Positions 45,545-54,733 of a stretch of DNA of 64,000 bases are shown here, one piece after another. The stretch comes from Treponema sp. OMZ 798. GTDB taxonomy: Bacteria > Spirochaetota > Spirochaetia > Treponematales > Treponemataceae. The first letter of the stretch is position 1; the number at the start of each line of letters is the position of its first letter. Both the position numbers and the translations under genes were made by a program. The stretch is taken from NCBI RefSeq assembly GCF_024181385.1, contig NZ_CP051305.1:2542001-2606000 (forward strand). The letters run 5' to 3'. The notes beneath the pieces were generated by a model. It had not been told where the DNA came from. It was given only the letters and a program-made list of their open reading frames with translations, and did no database searches.

Positions 45545-46855
45545 TTACATTTTAAAGTTTGCCATCATTGCATCGAAAGAAGCCTTTAATTCTTTATATG
45601 CTTCCTCGACATTTTTAGGATTAACACTGTTCCATGAAAGAACGGCATTTCTCCATGTATCCCAAACTTTTCCCCATTCTTTAAATAAAGGACGGGCAGG
45701 GGAAATTTTATAAGATTCTATTACTGCCCTAATAACAGCCTTTTCCGTATCTGAAAGATTTGAAGCGGCATATGTTTCGGCAGGAACATTTTCCAAAATC
45801 TTACCGGTCGCTTTAAAAAAGTCTACGGCATATTTCGGGTTTACGATTTCTTTTATCATCGCTTCGGCAAGTGCATATTTTTCTGCATCTTTTTCGATAC
45901 GGGAATTAATAGCAAGTCCCCAGCCGCCTTTCCAATGTAAAATCGGTTTACCGTTTAAGGTAATATGGCTTATAGGATAAATTACAAGATTTCCTTTTGT
46001 CTGTTCTAAAATACTTCCCGTATCCCACGGTCCGCCCAAACGGATAACGCCCTTATTTCCATTACTAAATTCTTTATCAATATAACCCCAACCGGCATCT
46101 GCATCAAAAAGCGAAGTTTTGTTTTCATAATTGAGCTTCCAATAATTGTATATAGTTTCAATTGCAGCTCTTTTTTCTGCCGGTAAATCTTTAAATTCCA
46201 TAACCATATCGGAAAAAAGTTCCGTTCCGTTTTTCTTTCCTAAGAATTCGATTGCAACCGAATTTGCAGGAGCAACTCCGTACCATGCATCAAAAAGAGG
46301 CAATAAAACGGTTGCAGGATCTTTTTGATTTGCAAGTTCAAAGGGTTTGGTATAATCGGCACCTTGTGCTTTTGCATTTGCTGTATTTACAAAGGTAATG
46401 AGTGTTTCTATATTAAGGGGGAAAGCAAGATATTCGTTACCGATTTTTAAGTTTCCGCCAAGTCCTAAATCAAAATTCGACCAGCCGCCCAATTCGGAAG
46501 AAATTTTTTTGGAATCGATGGAAGCTAAAGCTTCATTCTCCGCAAGTCCGTAAAGTCTATCGGCAGGAATTGCAAATAAATCTGCTACATCCTTATTTGA
46601 AGCATCTGTGGCATCAAGCCTATCCAAATGATCGAAAGCTCCTACTTCAATAAGTTTAATTTCCGTATTCGGATGAGTTTCTTCAACCCTTTTTACTGCT
46701 TCTTTATAATACGGCATCCAGCCTTGTTCTGCTTGTACGGTTAATACTACTTTTTGCTTTTCGGTTTTACCTCCGCAAGAAACGGTGAACGATAAAGCAA
46801 AAACCAAACCGATAAAAAATAAACCGGCTGCAAATACATTGTTTTTACGTATCAT
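45545..46855 (-). CDS. Sugar-binding lipoprotein of an ABC importer (MalE-like)
   Basis: 436-residue extracytoplasmic solute-binding protein, family 1. The signal peptide ends in a lipobox-like LSFTVSCGG, so it is anchored by an acylated Cys. The body starts VVLTVQAEQGWMPYYKEAVK, with GWSNFDLGLGGNLKIGNEYL and HWKGGWGLAINSRIEKDAEK, typical of this family. First gene of the importer operon. Ligand unknown. Confidence 0.9.
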   Translation of the reverse strand: MIRKNNVFAAGLFFIGLVFALSFTVSCGGKTEKQKVVLTVQAEQGWMPYYKEAVKRVEETHPNTEIKLIEVGAFDHLDRLDATDASNKDVADLFAIPADRLYGLAENEALASIDSKKISSELGGWSNFDLGLGGNLKIGNEYLAFPLNIETLITFVNTANAKAQGADYTKPFELANQKDPATVLLPLFDAWYGVAPANSVAIEFLGKKNGTELFSDMVMEFKDLPAEKRAAIETIYNYWKLNYENKTSLFDADAGWGYIDKEFSNGNKGVIRLGGPWDTGSILEQTKGNLVIYPISHITLNGKPILHWKGGWGLAINSRIEKDAEKYALAEAMIKEIVNPKYAVDFFKATGKILENVPAETYAASNLSDTEKAVIRAVIESYKISPARPLFKEWGKVWDTWRNAVLSWNSVNPKNVEEAYKELKASFDAMMANFKM

Positions 46856-46992
46856 AAAACTCTCCTTATAATAAAAAGTATATCACAAAATTTTAGCTTA
46901 AACAAGAATAAATTTAAAAATTTTTATTGACTTTTTTTTCGATTGCCTGTATTATGAGACTGGACAGTAGTCATTTTTTAAGGAGCATACCG

Positions 46993-48522
46993 ATGAATTG
47001 GATTTTGTATGTCATCCTTCCTGCTGTCTGTATAATTCTTGGATGGACGATTCGCTGGCTTTACGCCAGATTTCAACTATCTGCTTCTGAACAACGTGCA
47101 GAACGGATTTTACAGGAGGCAATTAAAGATGCTGAAGCTCAGAAGAAGGAATTTCTTCTTGAAGCAAAAGAGCAGCTGATTCGGGAACAAAAACAGCAGG
47201 AACGGGAAAATAGGGAACGCAGGAGCGATCTCCAGCGTTTTGAACGAAGATTGACACAAAAAGAGGAACTCCTCGATAAGCGTGTCGAAACTGTAGAAAA
47301 GCAAGAAAAAGAACTTGTCAAGAGGGAAGCCGCACTTGATGAGCGTGCTGAAATTTTAAGCGGCGAAGAAGAAAGATACAGGGAAGAATTGGAAAGAATT
47401 TCCGGTTTGACCCAGCAGCAGGCAAAGGATTTGATTATCCGTGACTTAGAAACTGAGGCAAAGCATGATGCAGTTACTATTATAAACAAGATAGAACAAG
47501 AAGCTCAGCTTACGGCAGAAAAAAAGGCGCGGGATATTTTAATTACGACGATCCAACGTCTTGCAACGGAAACGGCGAGCGACATCACTGTCTCAACGGT
47601 CAGCTTGCCCAGCGATGAGATGAAAGGAAGAATTATCGGCCGCGAAGGCCGCAACATTCGAGCCTTGGAAACCCTAACCGGTGTAGATATAATAATCGAC
47701 GATACACCTGAAGCTGTTGTAGTATCTTGTTTTGACCCTGTACGCAAGGAAATTGCAAGAGTTGCCTTAGAAAGATTGATTCTTGACGGCCGAATTCACC
47801 CGGCCCGCATTGAAGAGATTGTGCAAAAGGTAACCAGAGAAATTTCGCAAAAGGTTTATGAAGAAGGAGAGAGGGTTTTATTCGACCTCGGTATCCATAA
47901 CATGAACCAAGAAGGCGTAAGGGCCTTGGGAAGGCTCTACTTTAGAACGAGCTACGGACAAAATGTTCTACATCATTCTAAAGAGGTTGCAGTAATAGCC
48001 GGAATGATTGCAAGCGAAATCGGCGCAAATGTCGAAATCGCAAAACGCGGTGCCTTGCTGCATGATGTCGGAAAGGGTGCAGAAACCGACTCCGATAAAA
48101 ACCATGCAGAGATAGGAATGGAACTAGCAAAGAAGATCAATGAAGATCCGAGGGTTGTCAATGCCGTAGGTGCTCACCACAACGATATAGAGCCCACCTG
48201 CATTGAATCGGTAATAGTGCAGATTGCGGATGCAATTTCAGCTGCCCGTCCCGGTGCAAGACGAGAAACTATGGATAACTATGTTAAGCGGCTTGAAAAC
48301 CTTGAACAGCTGGCTGAAGGCTTTAGCGGAGTCGAAAAGGCCTATGCAATCCAAGCCGGAAGGGAATTGCGGGTTGTTATCAACAACGAAAAGATTTCCG
48401 ATGCCGATACCAAGATTTTAGCCCGGGACATTGCAAAAAAAATCGAAAACGATTTGCAGTACCCCGGAAGAATCCGCGTAACCCTAATACGCGAAACACG
48501 TATCGTCGAATACGCCCGCTAA
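46993..48522 (+). CDS. rny: Ribonuclease Y
   Basis: Membrane-anchored endoribonuclease that starts mRNA decay. 509 residues from ATG 46993 with AAGGAG upstream; an earlier in-frame start (46927) has no support. Layout: one membrane helix (WILYVILPAVCIILGWTIRW), a long coiled coil to about residue 190, a KH RNA-binding domain (GRIIGREGRNIRALETLTGV), and an HD domain with GALLHDVGKGAETD and AHHNDIEP metal-binding residues. Ends near VTLIRETRIVEYAR, the usual end of the family. It is separated from the sugar-importer genes by a divergent region. Confidence 0.96.
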   Translation: MNWILYVILPAVCIILGWTIRWLYARFQLSASEQRAERILQEAIKDAEAQKKEFLLEAKEQLIREQKQQERENRERRSDLQRFERRLTQKEELLDKRVETVEKQEKELVKREAALDERAEILSGEEERYREELERISGLTQQQAKDLIIRDLETEAKHDAVTIINKIEQEAQLTAEKKARDILITTIQRLATETASDITVSTVSLPSDEMKGRIIGREGRNIRALETLTGVDIIIDDTPEAVVVSCFDPVRKEIARVALERLILDGRIHPARIEEIVQKVTREISQKVYEEGERVLFDLGIHNMNQEGVRALGRLYFRTSYGQNVLHHSKEVAVIAGMIASEIGANVEIAKRGALLHDVGKGAETDSDKNHAEIGMELAKKINEDPRVVNAVGAHHNDIEPTCIESVIVQIADAISAARPGARRETMDNYVKRLENLEQLAEGFSGVEKAYAIQAGRELRVVINNEKISDADTKILARDIAKKIENDLQYPGRIRVTLIRETRIVEYAR

Positions 48523-48531
48523 CACTTAAAC

Positions 48532-48562
48532 AAAAAAGCCCTCGATTCCGAGGGCTTTTTTC
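48532..48562. terminator. Bidirectional terminator between rny and the ABC exporter gene
   Basis: Stem AAGCCCTCG (48536-48544) / CGAGGGCTT (48549-48557) with A-run before and T-run after, serving both convergent genes. Confidence 0.88.
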
Positions 48563-50372
48563 ATTTATACCGAGCACTTTGCTTTTTGAACATTTCGGCG
48601 TAGCGGCCGTTTTTGTTTATAAGTTCGGTATGGGTGCCGGTTTCGATGATGGAGCCGTCTTCAATTACAATTATTCTGTCGACGCTGCGGCAAAGGGCCA
48701 ACCTATGCGTAACAACTATTGCCGTTTTTTTTCTCATAAGCTCAATCATAGCTTCAAGAACCTCGTGCTCGGAGTCGGGATCAAGGGCTGAAGTAGGTTC
48801 ATCCAAAAGAATTATTTCCCTATCAGCCCAAGCACAGCGCATTAGGGCAAGCCTCTGCCATTGTCCGCCCGACAAATCAAGCCCGCCTTCAAACTGCCTT
48901 GTAAGCAGGGTTTTAGGTTCTAACATGGAATTTGCTATCGGAAAACGCTTACAAAGCTCTTCAAATTTAAAGGTGTCTATCTTAAACTCTTTTTTTTCAG
49001 TTTTAAAAGAATTCGGCCCATCATTAAATTGCTCGGCAATTTCGGAAATTGCTGCATTTTCTTCAAAAGTCATAGGAAAACGGGCAAAGTCTTGATAGAC
49101 GGCTGCAAAAGACCTTCTTAATTCATTAACCGCAATATCTTTTGAATTTTTCCCATTAAAAAAATAAGCTCCTTCAAAATCGGGATACATTCCGCTTATG
49201 ATTTTAATCAGGGTAGATTTACCGGAACCGTTTGCCCCGACGACGGCTATCTTTTCTCCTTTTCTAATTTCAAGGTTTATATTTTTTAAGGCCTTTTCTT
49301 CGCATTTAGGATAAGAAAATGAAAGCGATTTTAGGACTATGGTATTTTGTTCTGCTTGAGAAGCCTTCATTTCCTCATCGCAAGGACGGTTTTTGTCTAT
49401 TATAGTTTCATCGTAATTTATAACATCGAAATAAGGCTTTAGCCTGTTAAAATCGCTTTTAAGATCGACACCGAATAAAAGCACAGTAAAAGCATTTTGT
49501 CTTAGCTGAATAACCGCCGTAACCGCAAAAACAAAGGCTCCCGTTGTTAAGGCATTTCGGCTTACAAGTATGTATAAGTATGCAATCACTCCGCAATCCA
49601 CAAGACCCTCAAAAATATGCGCCAAAAGTGTCATCCCCATACTCTTATTTCTAAGATGAGAAGTTTCCTTTAAAAGATTATATCTATTCTTTTTCCATCT
49701 TTTTAGAATAAAGGAAGCGGCATTCCAAAGGCGTATTTCTTTTGCAAAGGCAGAATCCAAAAGAATGTGCTCATGAACGGCCGCCTCCTTGTAGGACTCT
49801 CCGTTTTGAATTTCCAAGGCCCATAGCCTTTCTTCAAGGTTCCATTTTATAATTAAGCTCGGTAAAAAACCCGCAATCAGAACAAGGGGCACCCACCAAG
49901 CTGTCGTAATTCCAATCCATAAAAAGGGGAGAGAGCCAAGCACTCCCGAAAAAAGCATGGCAAGCGAATTAAAAAAGCTGTTAAATTTTGGGATGAGCTG
50001 ATCGGCCAGTCTTAACTTATTTAAAAAGTCGGGATTTTCAAAGATGTCGATGTACGCATATTTTGAAACCTTTTCCAAAAGCCTTTCTTTCATCTCCAAA
50101 AAGATTTTTCCCTCCATATAGGTAGAATAGGTCCAGCGGACAGCTTCGAAACTATCGTTTGTAACTAAAAAAGCCCCTATAAAGATTATGTATAGGATGA
50201 CATTTTGAGCTTGAGAAAGGCTTGAAAGAGCGTCGATTGTCTTTGAAAGAGCCCAAAAACTCACAAAGGGAGCCAAGGCCGACACAAGAGCCAAAAAGAA
50301 CAAGACCGCGAGCTGCCTAAAAGGCAGTATCGAAAAAAAATTGTTTTTAAAATTTAAAGGCTTTGAAGTCAT
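48561..50372 (-). CDS. ABC exporter, fused membrane and ATPase subunit
   Basis: 603 residues. Six N-terminal membrane helices are followed by an ATPase with VVGANGSGKSTLIKIISGMY (Walker A), GLDLSGGQWQRLALMRCAWA (signature), IILLDEPTSALDPDSE (Walker B) and VVTHRLALCRSVD (switch His). There is an extra loop of about 45 residues between the Q-loop region and the signature (EIAEQFNDGPNSFKTEKKEF). It is a single-gene exporter without a partner next to it; substrate unknown. The C-terminal MFKKQSARYK ends at a TGA overlapping the terminator. Confidence 0.92.
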   Translation of the reverse strand: MTSKPLNFKNNFFSILPFRQLAVLFFLALVSALAPFVSFWALSKTIDALSSLSQAQNVILYIIFIGAFLVTNDSFEAVRWTYSTYMEGKIFLEMKERLLEKVSKYAYIDIFENPDFLNKLRLADQLIPKFNSFFNSLAMLFSGVLGSLPFLWIGITTAWWVPLVLIAGFLPSLIIKWNLEERLWALEIQNGESYKEAAVHEHILLDSAFAKEIRLWNAASFILKRWKKNRYNLLKETSHLRNKSMGMTLLAHIFEGLVDCGVIAYLYILVSRNALTTGAFVFAVTAVIQLRQNAFTVLLFGVDLKSDFNRLKPYFDVINYDETIIDKNRPCDEEMKASQAEQNTIVLKSLSFSYPKCEEKALKNINLEIRKGEKIAVVGANGSGKSTLIKIISGMYPDFEGAYFFNGKNSKDIAVNELRRSFAAVYQDFARFPMTFEENAAISEIAEQFNDGPNSFKTEKKEFKIDTFKFEELCKRFPIANSMLEPKTLLTRQFEGGLDLSGGQWQRLALMRCAWADREIILLDEPTSALDPDSEHEVLEAMIELMRKKTAIVVTHRLALCRSVDRIIVIEDGSIIETGTHTELINKNGRYAEMFKKQSARYK

Positions 50373-50498
50373 TTGATTTTACCTAAGTCGAGTACATTAT
50401 AAATAAAGAAATGTTATTGTCAATGCTTGGAAATCTCTTAAATTTATTGTAAGATTAACGAAGATCTGCCATAAACAAAATCGTAAAGGAGCTCGAAG

Positions 50499-51503
50499 AT
50501 GAATAAAGAAATAATCATTTACACTACCGAAGACGGAAAGGCAAAGATAAATCTGCAAAAAGAGCATGGTACTGTATGGCTGAGTCAAGCGGAGATTGCG
50601 GAGCTTTTTCAAACTACAAAGCAGAATATAAGCAAACATATCAAAGCAATTTTTGACGATGGCGAACTGTACGAAGCTTCAACTGTCAACTATAAGTTGA
50701 CAGTTCAAAACGAAGGACAGAGAACTATTCAAAGAAAAATTGCCTATTACTCCCTCGATATGATTTTAGCGATAGGCTATCGGGTACGGTCGGTTCGGGG
50801 TGTACAATTCAGAAACTACGCAACAACGATTTTAAAAGAATACATCATTAAAGGCTTTGCCATGGACGATGACAGGCTCAAAGACCTCGGAGGCGGCAAT
50901 TATTTCAAAGAACTTTTAGACAGAATCAGGGATATCCGTTCAAGCGAAAAGGTTTTTTACCGACAGGTCTTGGATTTATTTGCAACGAGTGTCGACTATA
51001 ATGCTAATACCGAAGAGGCCAAATTATTCTTTGCAACTGTACAAAACAAGATGCATTATGCAATACACAATCACACGGCAGCCGAATTAATTTACGGCCG
51101 CGTAGATAGCGAAAAAGAATTTATGGGGCTTACGGTTTTTAAAGGAGAACTTCCCACTTTAAAGGAAGCAAAAACGGCAAAAAACTACTTGACAGAAAAA
51201 GAGCTTAAAGGCTTAAATAATTTGGTATCGGGATATCTGGATTTTGCCGAAAGGCAAGCAGAAAAAGAAATTCCTATGACAATGAAAGATTGGATAGAGC
51301 ATGTAGATAAAATACTTGAAGCTGCAGGGGAGAATCTTTTAACCGGCAGTGGAACAGTCTCTAGACCGCAGATGGAAAACAAGGTAAAAACCGAGTTTAA
51401 AAAATATTCGATGAAAACCTTGAGCCGGGCGGAAAAAGATTATCTAAATGAATTGAAACGGCTTGAAAACCTTGCTAAAAAAGGCGAAACGGAAAAACAT
51501 TAA
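50499..51503 (+). CDS. RhuM-family protein
   Basis: 334 residues matching the RhuM ('virulence protein') family: YTTEDGKAKINLQKEHGTVW, LSQAEIAELFQTTKQNISKH (helix-turn-helix-like), TIQRKIAYYSLDMILAIGYR, VRSVRGVQFRNYATTILKEY and the IKGFAMDDDRLKD region. RhuM was named in Salmonella pathogenicity island 3, but its molecular role is not established; it often travels with mobile or defence genes. Ribosome site AAGGAG is clear. Next downstream is a Fic gene. Confidence 0.87.
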   Translation: MNKEIIIYTTEDGKAKINLQKEHGTVWLSQAEIAELFQTTKQNISKHIKAIFDDGELYEASTVNYKLTVQNEGQRTIQRKIAYYSLDMILAIGYRVRSVRGVQFRNYATTILKEYIIKGFAMDDDRLKDLGGGNYFKELLDRIRDIRSSEKVFYRQVLDLFATSVDYNANTEEAKLFFATVQNKMHYAIHNHTAAELIYGRVDSEKEFMGLTVFKGELPTLKEAKTAKNYLTEKELKGLNNLVSGYLDFAERQAEKEIPMTMKDWIEHVDKILEAAGENLLTGSGTVSRPQMENKVKTEFKKYSMKTLSRAEKDYLNELKRLENLAKKGETEKH

Positions 51504-51683
51504 AAAAATTTCTTAAAAACACAATAAAAAATAGTAAACATACTTGATAGTTTTACAACTTACATACAAAAATCATCATTAAAGTAAATTATGAAGATTT
51601 ATAATTTACTTTAATGGCTTAAAGTAAATTATAACTTGTTATTTTGGTAAATTTATGTTAAAATGAGCCTATTAGGAGAAAAA

Positions 51684-52817
51684 ATGGATATAAAAGACTT
51701 TAAATCCGGCTGCTTAAAACAAGGATATAAATATCAATATTTTATGCCTGAAAAAATAAATCATGATTTTTCATGGGAAGATCCCTCTATCAACACTCTT
51801 TTAGAAAAAGCTTCTTTTCATTTAGGTGCATTAAATTCTTTTTCATCTTTGGTTCCGGATGCAGATATGTTTATCATAATGCATATTTTTAAAGAATCTG
51901 TTATATCGAACCGTATTGAAGGAACTCGCACAAATATTGAAGAAGCTTTAAATGAACAGAATAATTTGGACCCTGAAAAAAGAGATGATTGGCAGGAAGT
52001 TCATAATTATGTAAAAGCCATGAATAATGCAATACAGGAGCTTGAAAAATTACCGCTTTCAAATCGATTGATTAAAAATACACATAAAATATTACTTTCA
52101 ACAGGAAGAGGAGAACATAAAAGTCCGGGAGAATTCCGAATTTCTCAAAATTGGATAGGCGGAACAACTCTTTCAGATGCAGTTTTTATTCCTCCTTCAC
52201 ATGAAGAACTTCCGGATCTTTTGTCGGATTTTGAGCTTTTTTTAAACAACAACAATATCAACATTCCTCACTTAATACGCATTGCAATAGCTCATTACCA
52301 GTTTGAAACTATACATCCTTTTTTAGGCGGAAACGGCAGAATCGGAAGACTTTTAATAAGTCTTTATTTGGTACACAGCAAGGTTCTACAAAAACCTCTT
52401 TTGTATATTTCCGATTTTTTTGAAAAAAATAAAACCCTTTATTATGATAACCTCACTTTTGCCCGTACAAAAAATAATCTCCCTCAATGGATAAAGTATT
52501 TTTTAGAAGGAGTAAGTCAAACTGCCGAAAATTCGGCCCAAGCATTAAAGAAAATAATTGACTTAAAAACCGATTTGGAAAAAAACAAATTAGTTTCTCT
52601 TGGAAAACGCACTAAAACCGCAAACGAATTTTTATATCTCCTTTTTCATAGTCCCGTCATAACAAGTGCTTCTCTACAAAAAGAAATGAAAATTACCGCC
52701 AAGACAGCCAATAGCTTGATAAATGCTTTTATTGAACTAAATATACTAAAAGAGCGGACCGGTTATTCACGAAATAGAATATTTGTTTTTGATAAATATG
52801 TTAAACTTTTTATGTAG
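51684..52817 (+). CDS. Fic family protein (AMPylase-type), with N-terminal Fic_N domain
   Basis: 377 residues from ATG 51684, which has AGGAG upstream; an ATG at 51663 is out of context. Fic proteins transfer AMP or other nucleotides to protein hydroxyls. The core motif is HPFLGGNGRIGRLLISLYLV, with the active His and the anion-binding GxxNGR. The inhibitory-helix-like SNRIEGTRTNIEEAL near residue 75 contains the (S/T)xxxEG pattern, so it is self-inhibited. The C-terminus has a winged-helix-like segment (ITSASLQKEMKITAKTANSL). The next gene, on the opposite strand, is a macro-domain gene overlapping its 3' end. Confidence 0.9.
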   Translation: MDIKDFKSGCLKQGYKYQYFMPEKINHDFSWEDPSINTLLEKASFHLGALNSFSSLVPDADMFIIMHIFKESVISNRIEGTRTNIEEALNEQNNLDPEKRDDWQEVHNYVKAMNNAIQELEKLPLSNRLIKNTHKILLSTGRGEHKSPGEFRISQNWIGGTTLSDAVFIPPSHEELPDLLSDFELFLNNNNINIPHLIRIAIAHYQFETIHPFLGGNGRIGRLLISLYLVHSKVLQKPLLYISDFFEKNKTLYYDNLTFARTKNNLPQWIKYFLEGVSQTAENSAQALKKIIDLKTDLEKNKLVSLGKRTKTANEFLYLLFHSPVITSASLQKEMKITAKTANSLINAFIELNILKERTGYSRNRIFVFDKYVKLFM

Positions 52818-53340
52818 AATAGCTTTTTTCCATCACTCTTCTATAAATCTCCTCATTTTCCTTTCCAAAGCAAACGATAAAAACCTTCATATCCTTATGT
52901 TCTTTTAAAAAGGCGGAAATCTCTTTTAAGGCAATTTTTGCAGCTTCTTTCTTAGGATAACCGTAAACTCCTGTACTTATACAGGGAAAGGCTATGGACT
53001 TACAGCCGTATTCAAGAGCCAAATTTAAGCATGATCTATAAGAACTAGCTAAAAGTTCAGCCTCTCCGTTTTTTCCGCCTTCATAGACAGGACCCGGCGT
53101 ATGAATTACATATTTTGAAGGAAGTTTATAAGCCTTTGTTATCTTAGCTTCCCCTGTCTTACAGCCTTTTAATTTTCTACATTCTTCCAATAATTCAGGG
53201 CCTGCAGCGGCATGAATAGCCCCGTCAACCCCGCTTCCGCCTAAAAGAGTGGTATTTGCAGCGTTTACAATGGCATCAACCCTTAATTTTGTAATATCGG
53301 CATTAATTATTTCCATAGATGAAGTACTTGTATTTTCCAT
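52810..53340 (-). CDS. Macro-domain protein (ADP-ribose/O-acetyl-ADP-ribose hydrolase type)
   Basis: 176 residues; cytoplasmic. ADP-ribose-binding motifs: INADITKLRVDAIVNAANTT, LLGGSGVDGAIHAAAGPELL and PCISTGVYGYPKKEA. The layout matches YmdB, which deacetylates O-acetyl-ADP-ribose or removes ADP-ribose from proteins. It overlaps the Fic gene at the 3' end by 8 bases (convergent). A Met 8 codons inside (MEIINADITK) could be the real start, since the first residues TSTSS are unlike the family. Confidence 0.9.
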   Translation of the reverse strand: MENTSTSSMEIINADITKLRVDAIVNAANTTLLGGSGVDGAIHAAAGPELLEECRKLKGCKTGEAKITKAYKLPSKYVIHTPGPVYEGGKNGEAELLASSYRSCLNLALEYGCKSIAFPCISTGVYGYPKKEAAKIALKEISAFLKEHKDMKVFIVCFGKENEEIYRRVMEKSYST

Positions 53341-53621
53341 AAATTAGATTATAACACAAAAAATCAAAATAAAACACTCCATTTTGATTGTATAACCCCT
53401 GTATTTTTTTTAGAATATATGTTAATATATATCCAAGTTTTGTGGATAATTCTTTTACCGCTGTATAACCAGTAATAAAATGTTTATAATTTTACGGACT
53501 TATAAATATTATAACTCTATATTCAATATAGAATTAAGCAGCTTATCAACAAATTCACAAGGCTTACTACTATAACTACTAATTATTATAATATAGATAT
53601 TATAAAACAAGGAGAAAAAAT
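53341..53621. promoter_or_regulatory. dnaN upstream region with a DnaA box
   Basis: A 281-base AT-rich stretch with a perfect DnaA box at 53441-53449 (TTATCCACA on the minus strand) and a near match, TTATCAACA, at 53543-53551. AAGGAG lies before the dnaN ATG. There is no dnaA gene here: the gene to the left is macro-domain. It may be the old dnaA-dnaN junction, a DnaA-controlled promoter, or part of the origin. Confidence 0.65.
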
Positions 53622-54725
53622 ATGAAAATAAGTTTTGACAGAGACACTCTTTTAAAAGAAATCTCTATCGCTCAGGAAATTATCGCTACAAAAACAGCCC
53701 TTACGATCCTTTCAAATGTATTGTTATCCGTTAAAGATGGAAGCCTTACAATAAAAGCAACCGATATAAAGGTAAGCTTTGAAACAAAGATACCCGTAAA
53801 TATCATTGAAGAAGGCTCAACAACAGTTTTTTGCGATAAATTCGCCGGTATTCTTTCATCCTTGCCCTCAGGTGAAGTAGAAATAGAGCAAAAAGATCAA
53901 AAGCTCACAATAAAATCGGTAATAAAAAAGGCAAAATTCCAGCTTAAAACAATACCGGAAAACGACTTCCCTGCCTTTACAGAACCTACAAATGTAAACT
54001 TCTTTAATATTCCTACAAAAGAATTTAAAGAAATGATTCATCAAACTATTTTTTCGGTTTCAGATGATGAAACTCGTTATTTTATGAACGGTGTTTATAT
54101 CGAAAACAAAGAAGATACCTTATACTTTGTTGCAACCGACGGAAGGCGCCTTGCTCATATTAAGAAAAATTTCGGAATCCCTATCCCCGAATTTAAAGGA
54201 GTTATTGTTCCTCCTAAAATTTTAAACATCATCAATAAAAGAGCATCCGATGAAGGAAATATAGAAGTAGGAATAGGAGAAAAAAACATATTCTTTAATT
54301 TTAACTCTTATAAATTCTCTTCCGTTTTGATTGACGGTCAATTCCCTAACTACGAAAGGGTAATCCCTGAAAATCAAAACCTTTCTTTTGAAGTTTCAAG
54401 AACAGAATTTATCGAAGCCTTAAAGCGTGTTTCTCTTTTGGTAGAATTAAAAACAAGAAGAATCTTTTTAAACATTCTTCCCGGTTCTCTTATAATTTCT
54501 TCTCAAGAAAACGAAATAGGAAGCGCACGTGAAGAAATTCCTTGTAAATATGACGGCCAAGAGGTTATGCTTGCCTTAAACTATGTTTATATCGAAGACC
54601 CATTGAAAACCATAAGTTCGGACAGAATAAAGGTAGAATTTACCGAAGCTATGAAGGCTATTACCTTGAAGCCTGAACCGGAAGAAGACTTTTTCCATAT
54701 AATAATGCCGATGCAGACGGAGTAA
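53622..54725 (+). CDS. dnaN: DNA polymerase III beta subunit (sliding clamp)
   Basis: 367 residues, the usual length, three repeated clamp domains. Starts MKISFDRDTLLKEISIAQEI with ILSNVLLSVKDGSLTIKATD. YFMNGVYIENKEDTLYFVAT DGRRLAH marks domain 2, and the C-terminal EEDFFHIIMPMQ matches the conserved MPM-type end. It tethers polymerase to DNA. Followed 8 bases later by recF, the standard bacterial order. Confidence 0.97.
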   Translation: MKISFDRDTLLKEISIAQEIIATKTALTILSNVLLSVKDGSLTIKATDIKVSFETKIPVNIIEEGSTTVFCDKFAGILSSLPSGEVEIEQKDQKLTIKSVIKKAKFQLKTIPENDFPAFTEPTNVNFFNIPTKEFKEMIHQTIFSVSDDETRYFMNGVYIENKEDTLYFVATDGRRLAHIKKNFGIPIPEFKGVIVPPKILNIINKRASDEGNIEVGIGEKNIFFNFNSYKFSSVLIDGQFPNYERVIPENQNLSFEVSRTEFIEALKRVSLLVELKTRRIFLNILPGSLIISSQENEIGSAREEIPCKYDGQEVMLALNYVYIEDPLKTISSDRIKVEFTEAMKAITLKPEPEEDFFHIIMPMQTE

Positions 54726-54733
54726 GGTTCTAA

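Noticed and set aside
51663..51683. Upstream start for the Fic gene
   Set aside because: The ribosome site AGGAG lies between this ATG and the one at 51684, so the later start is used.
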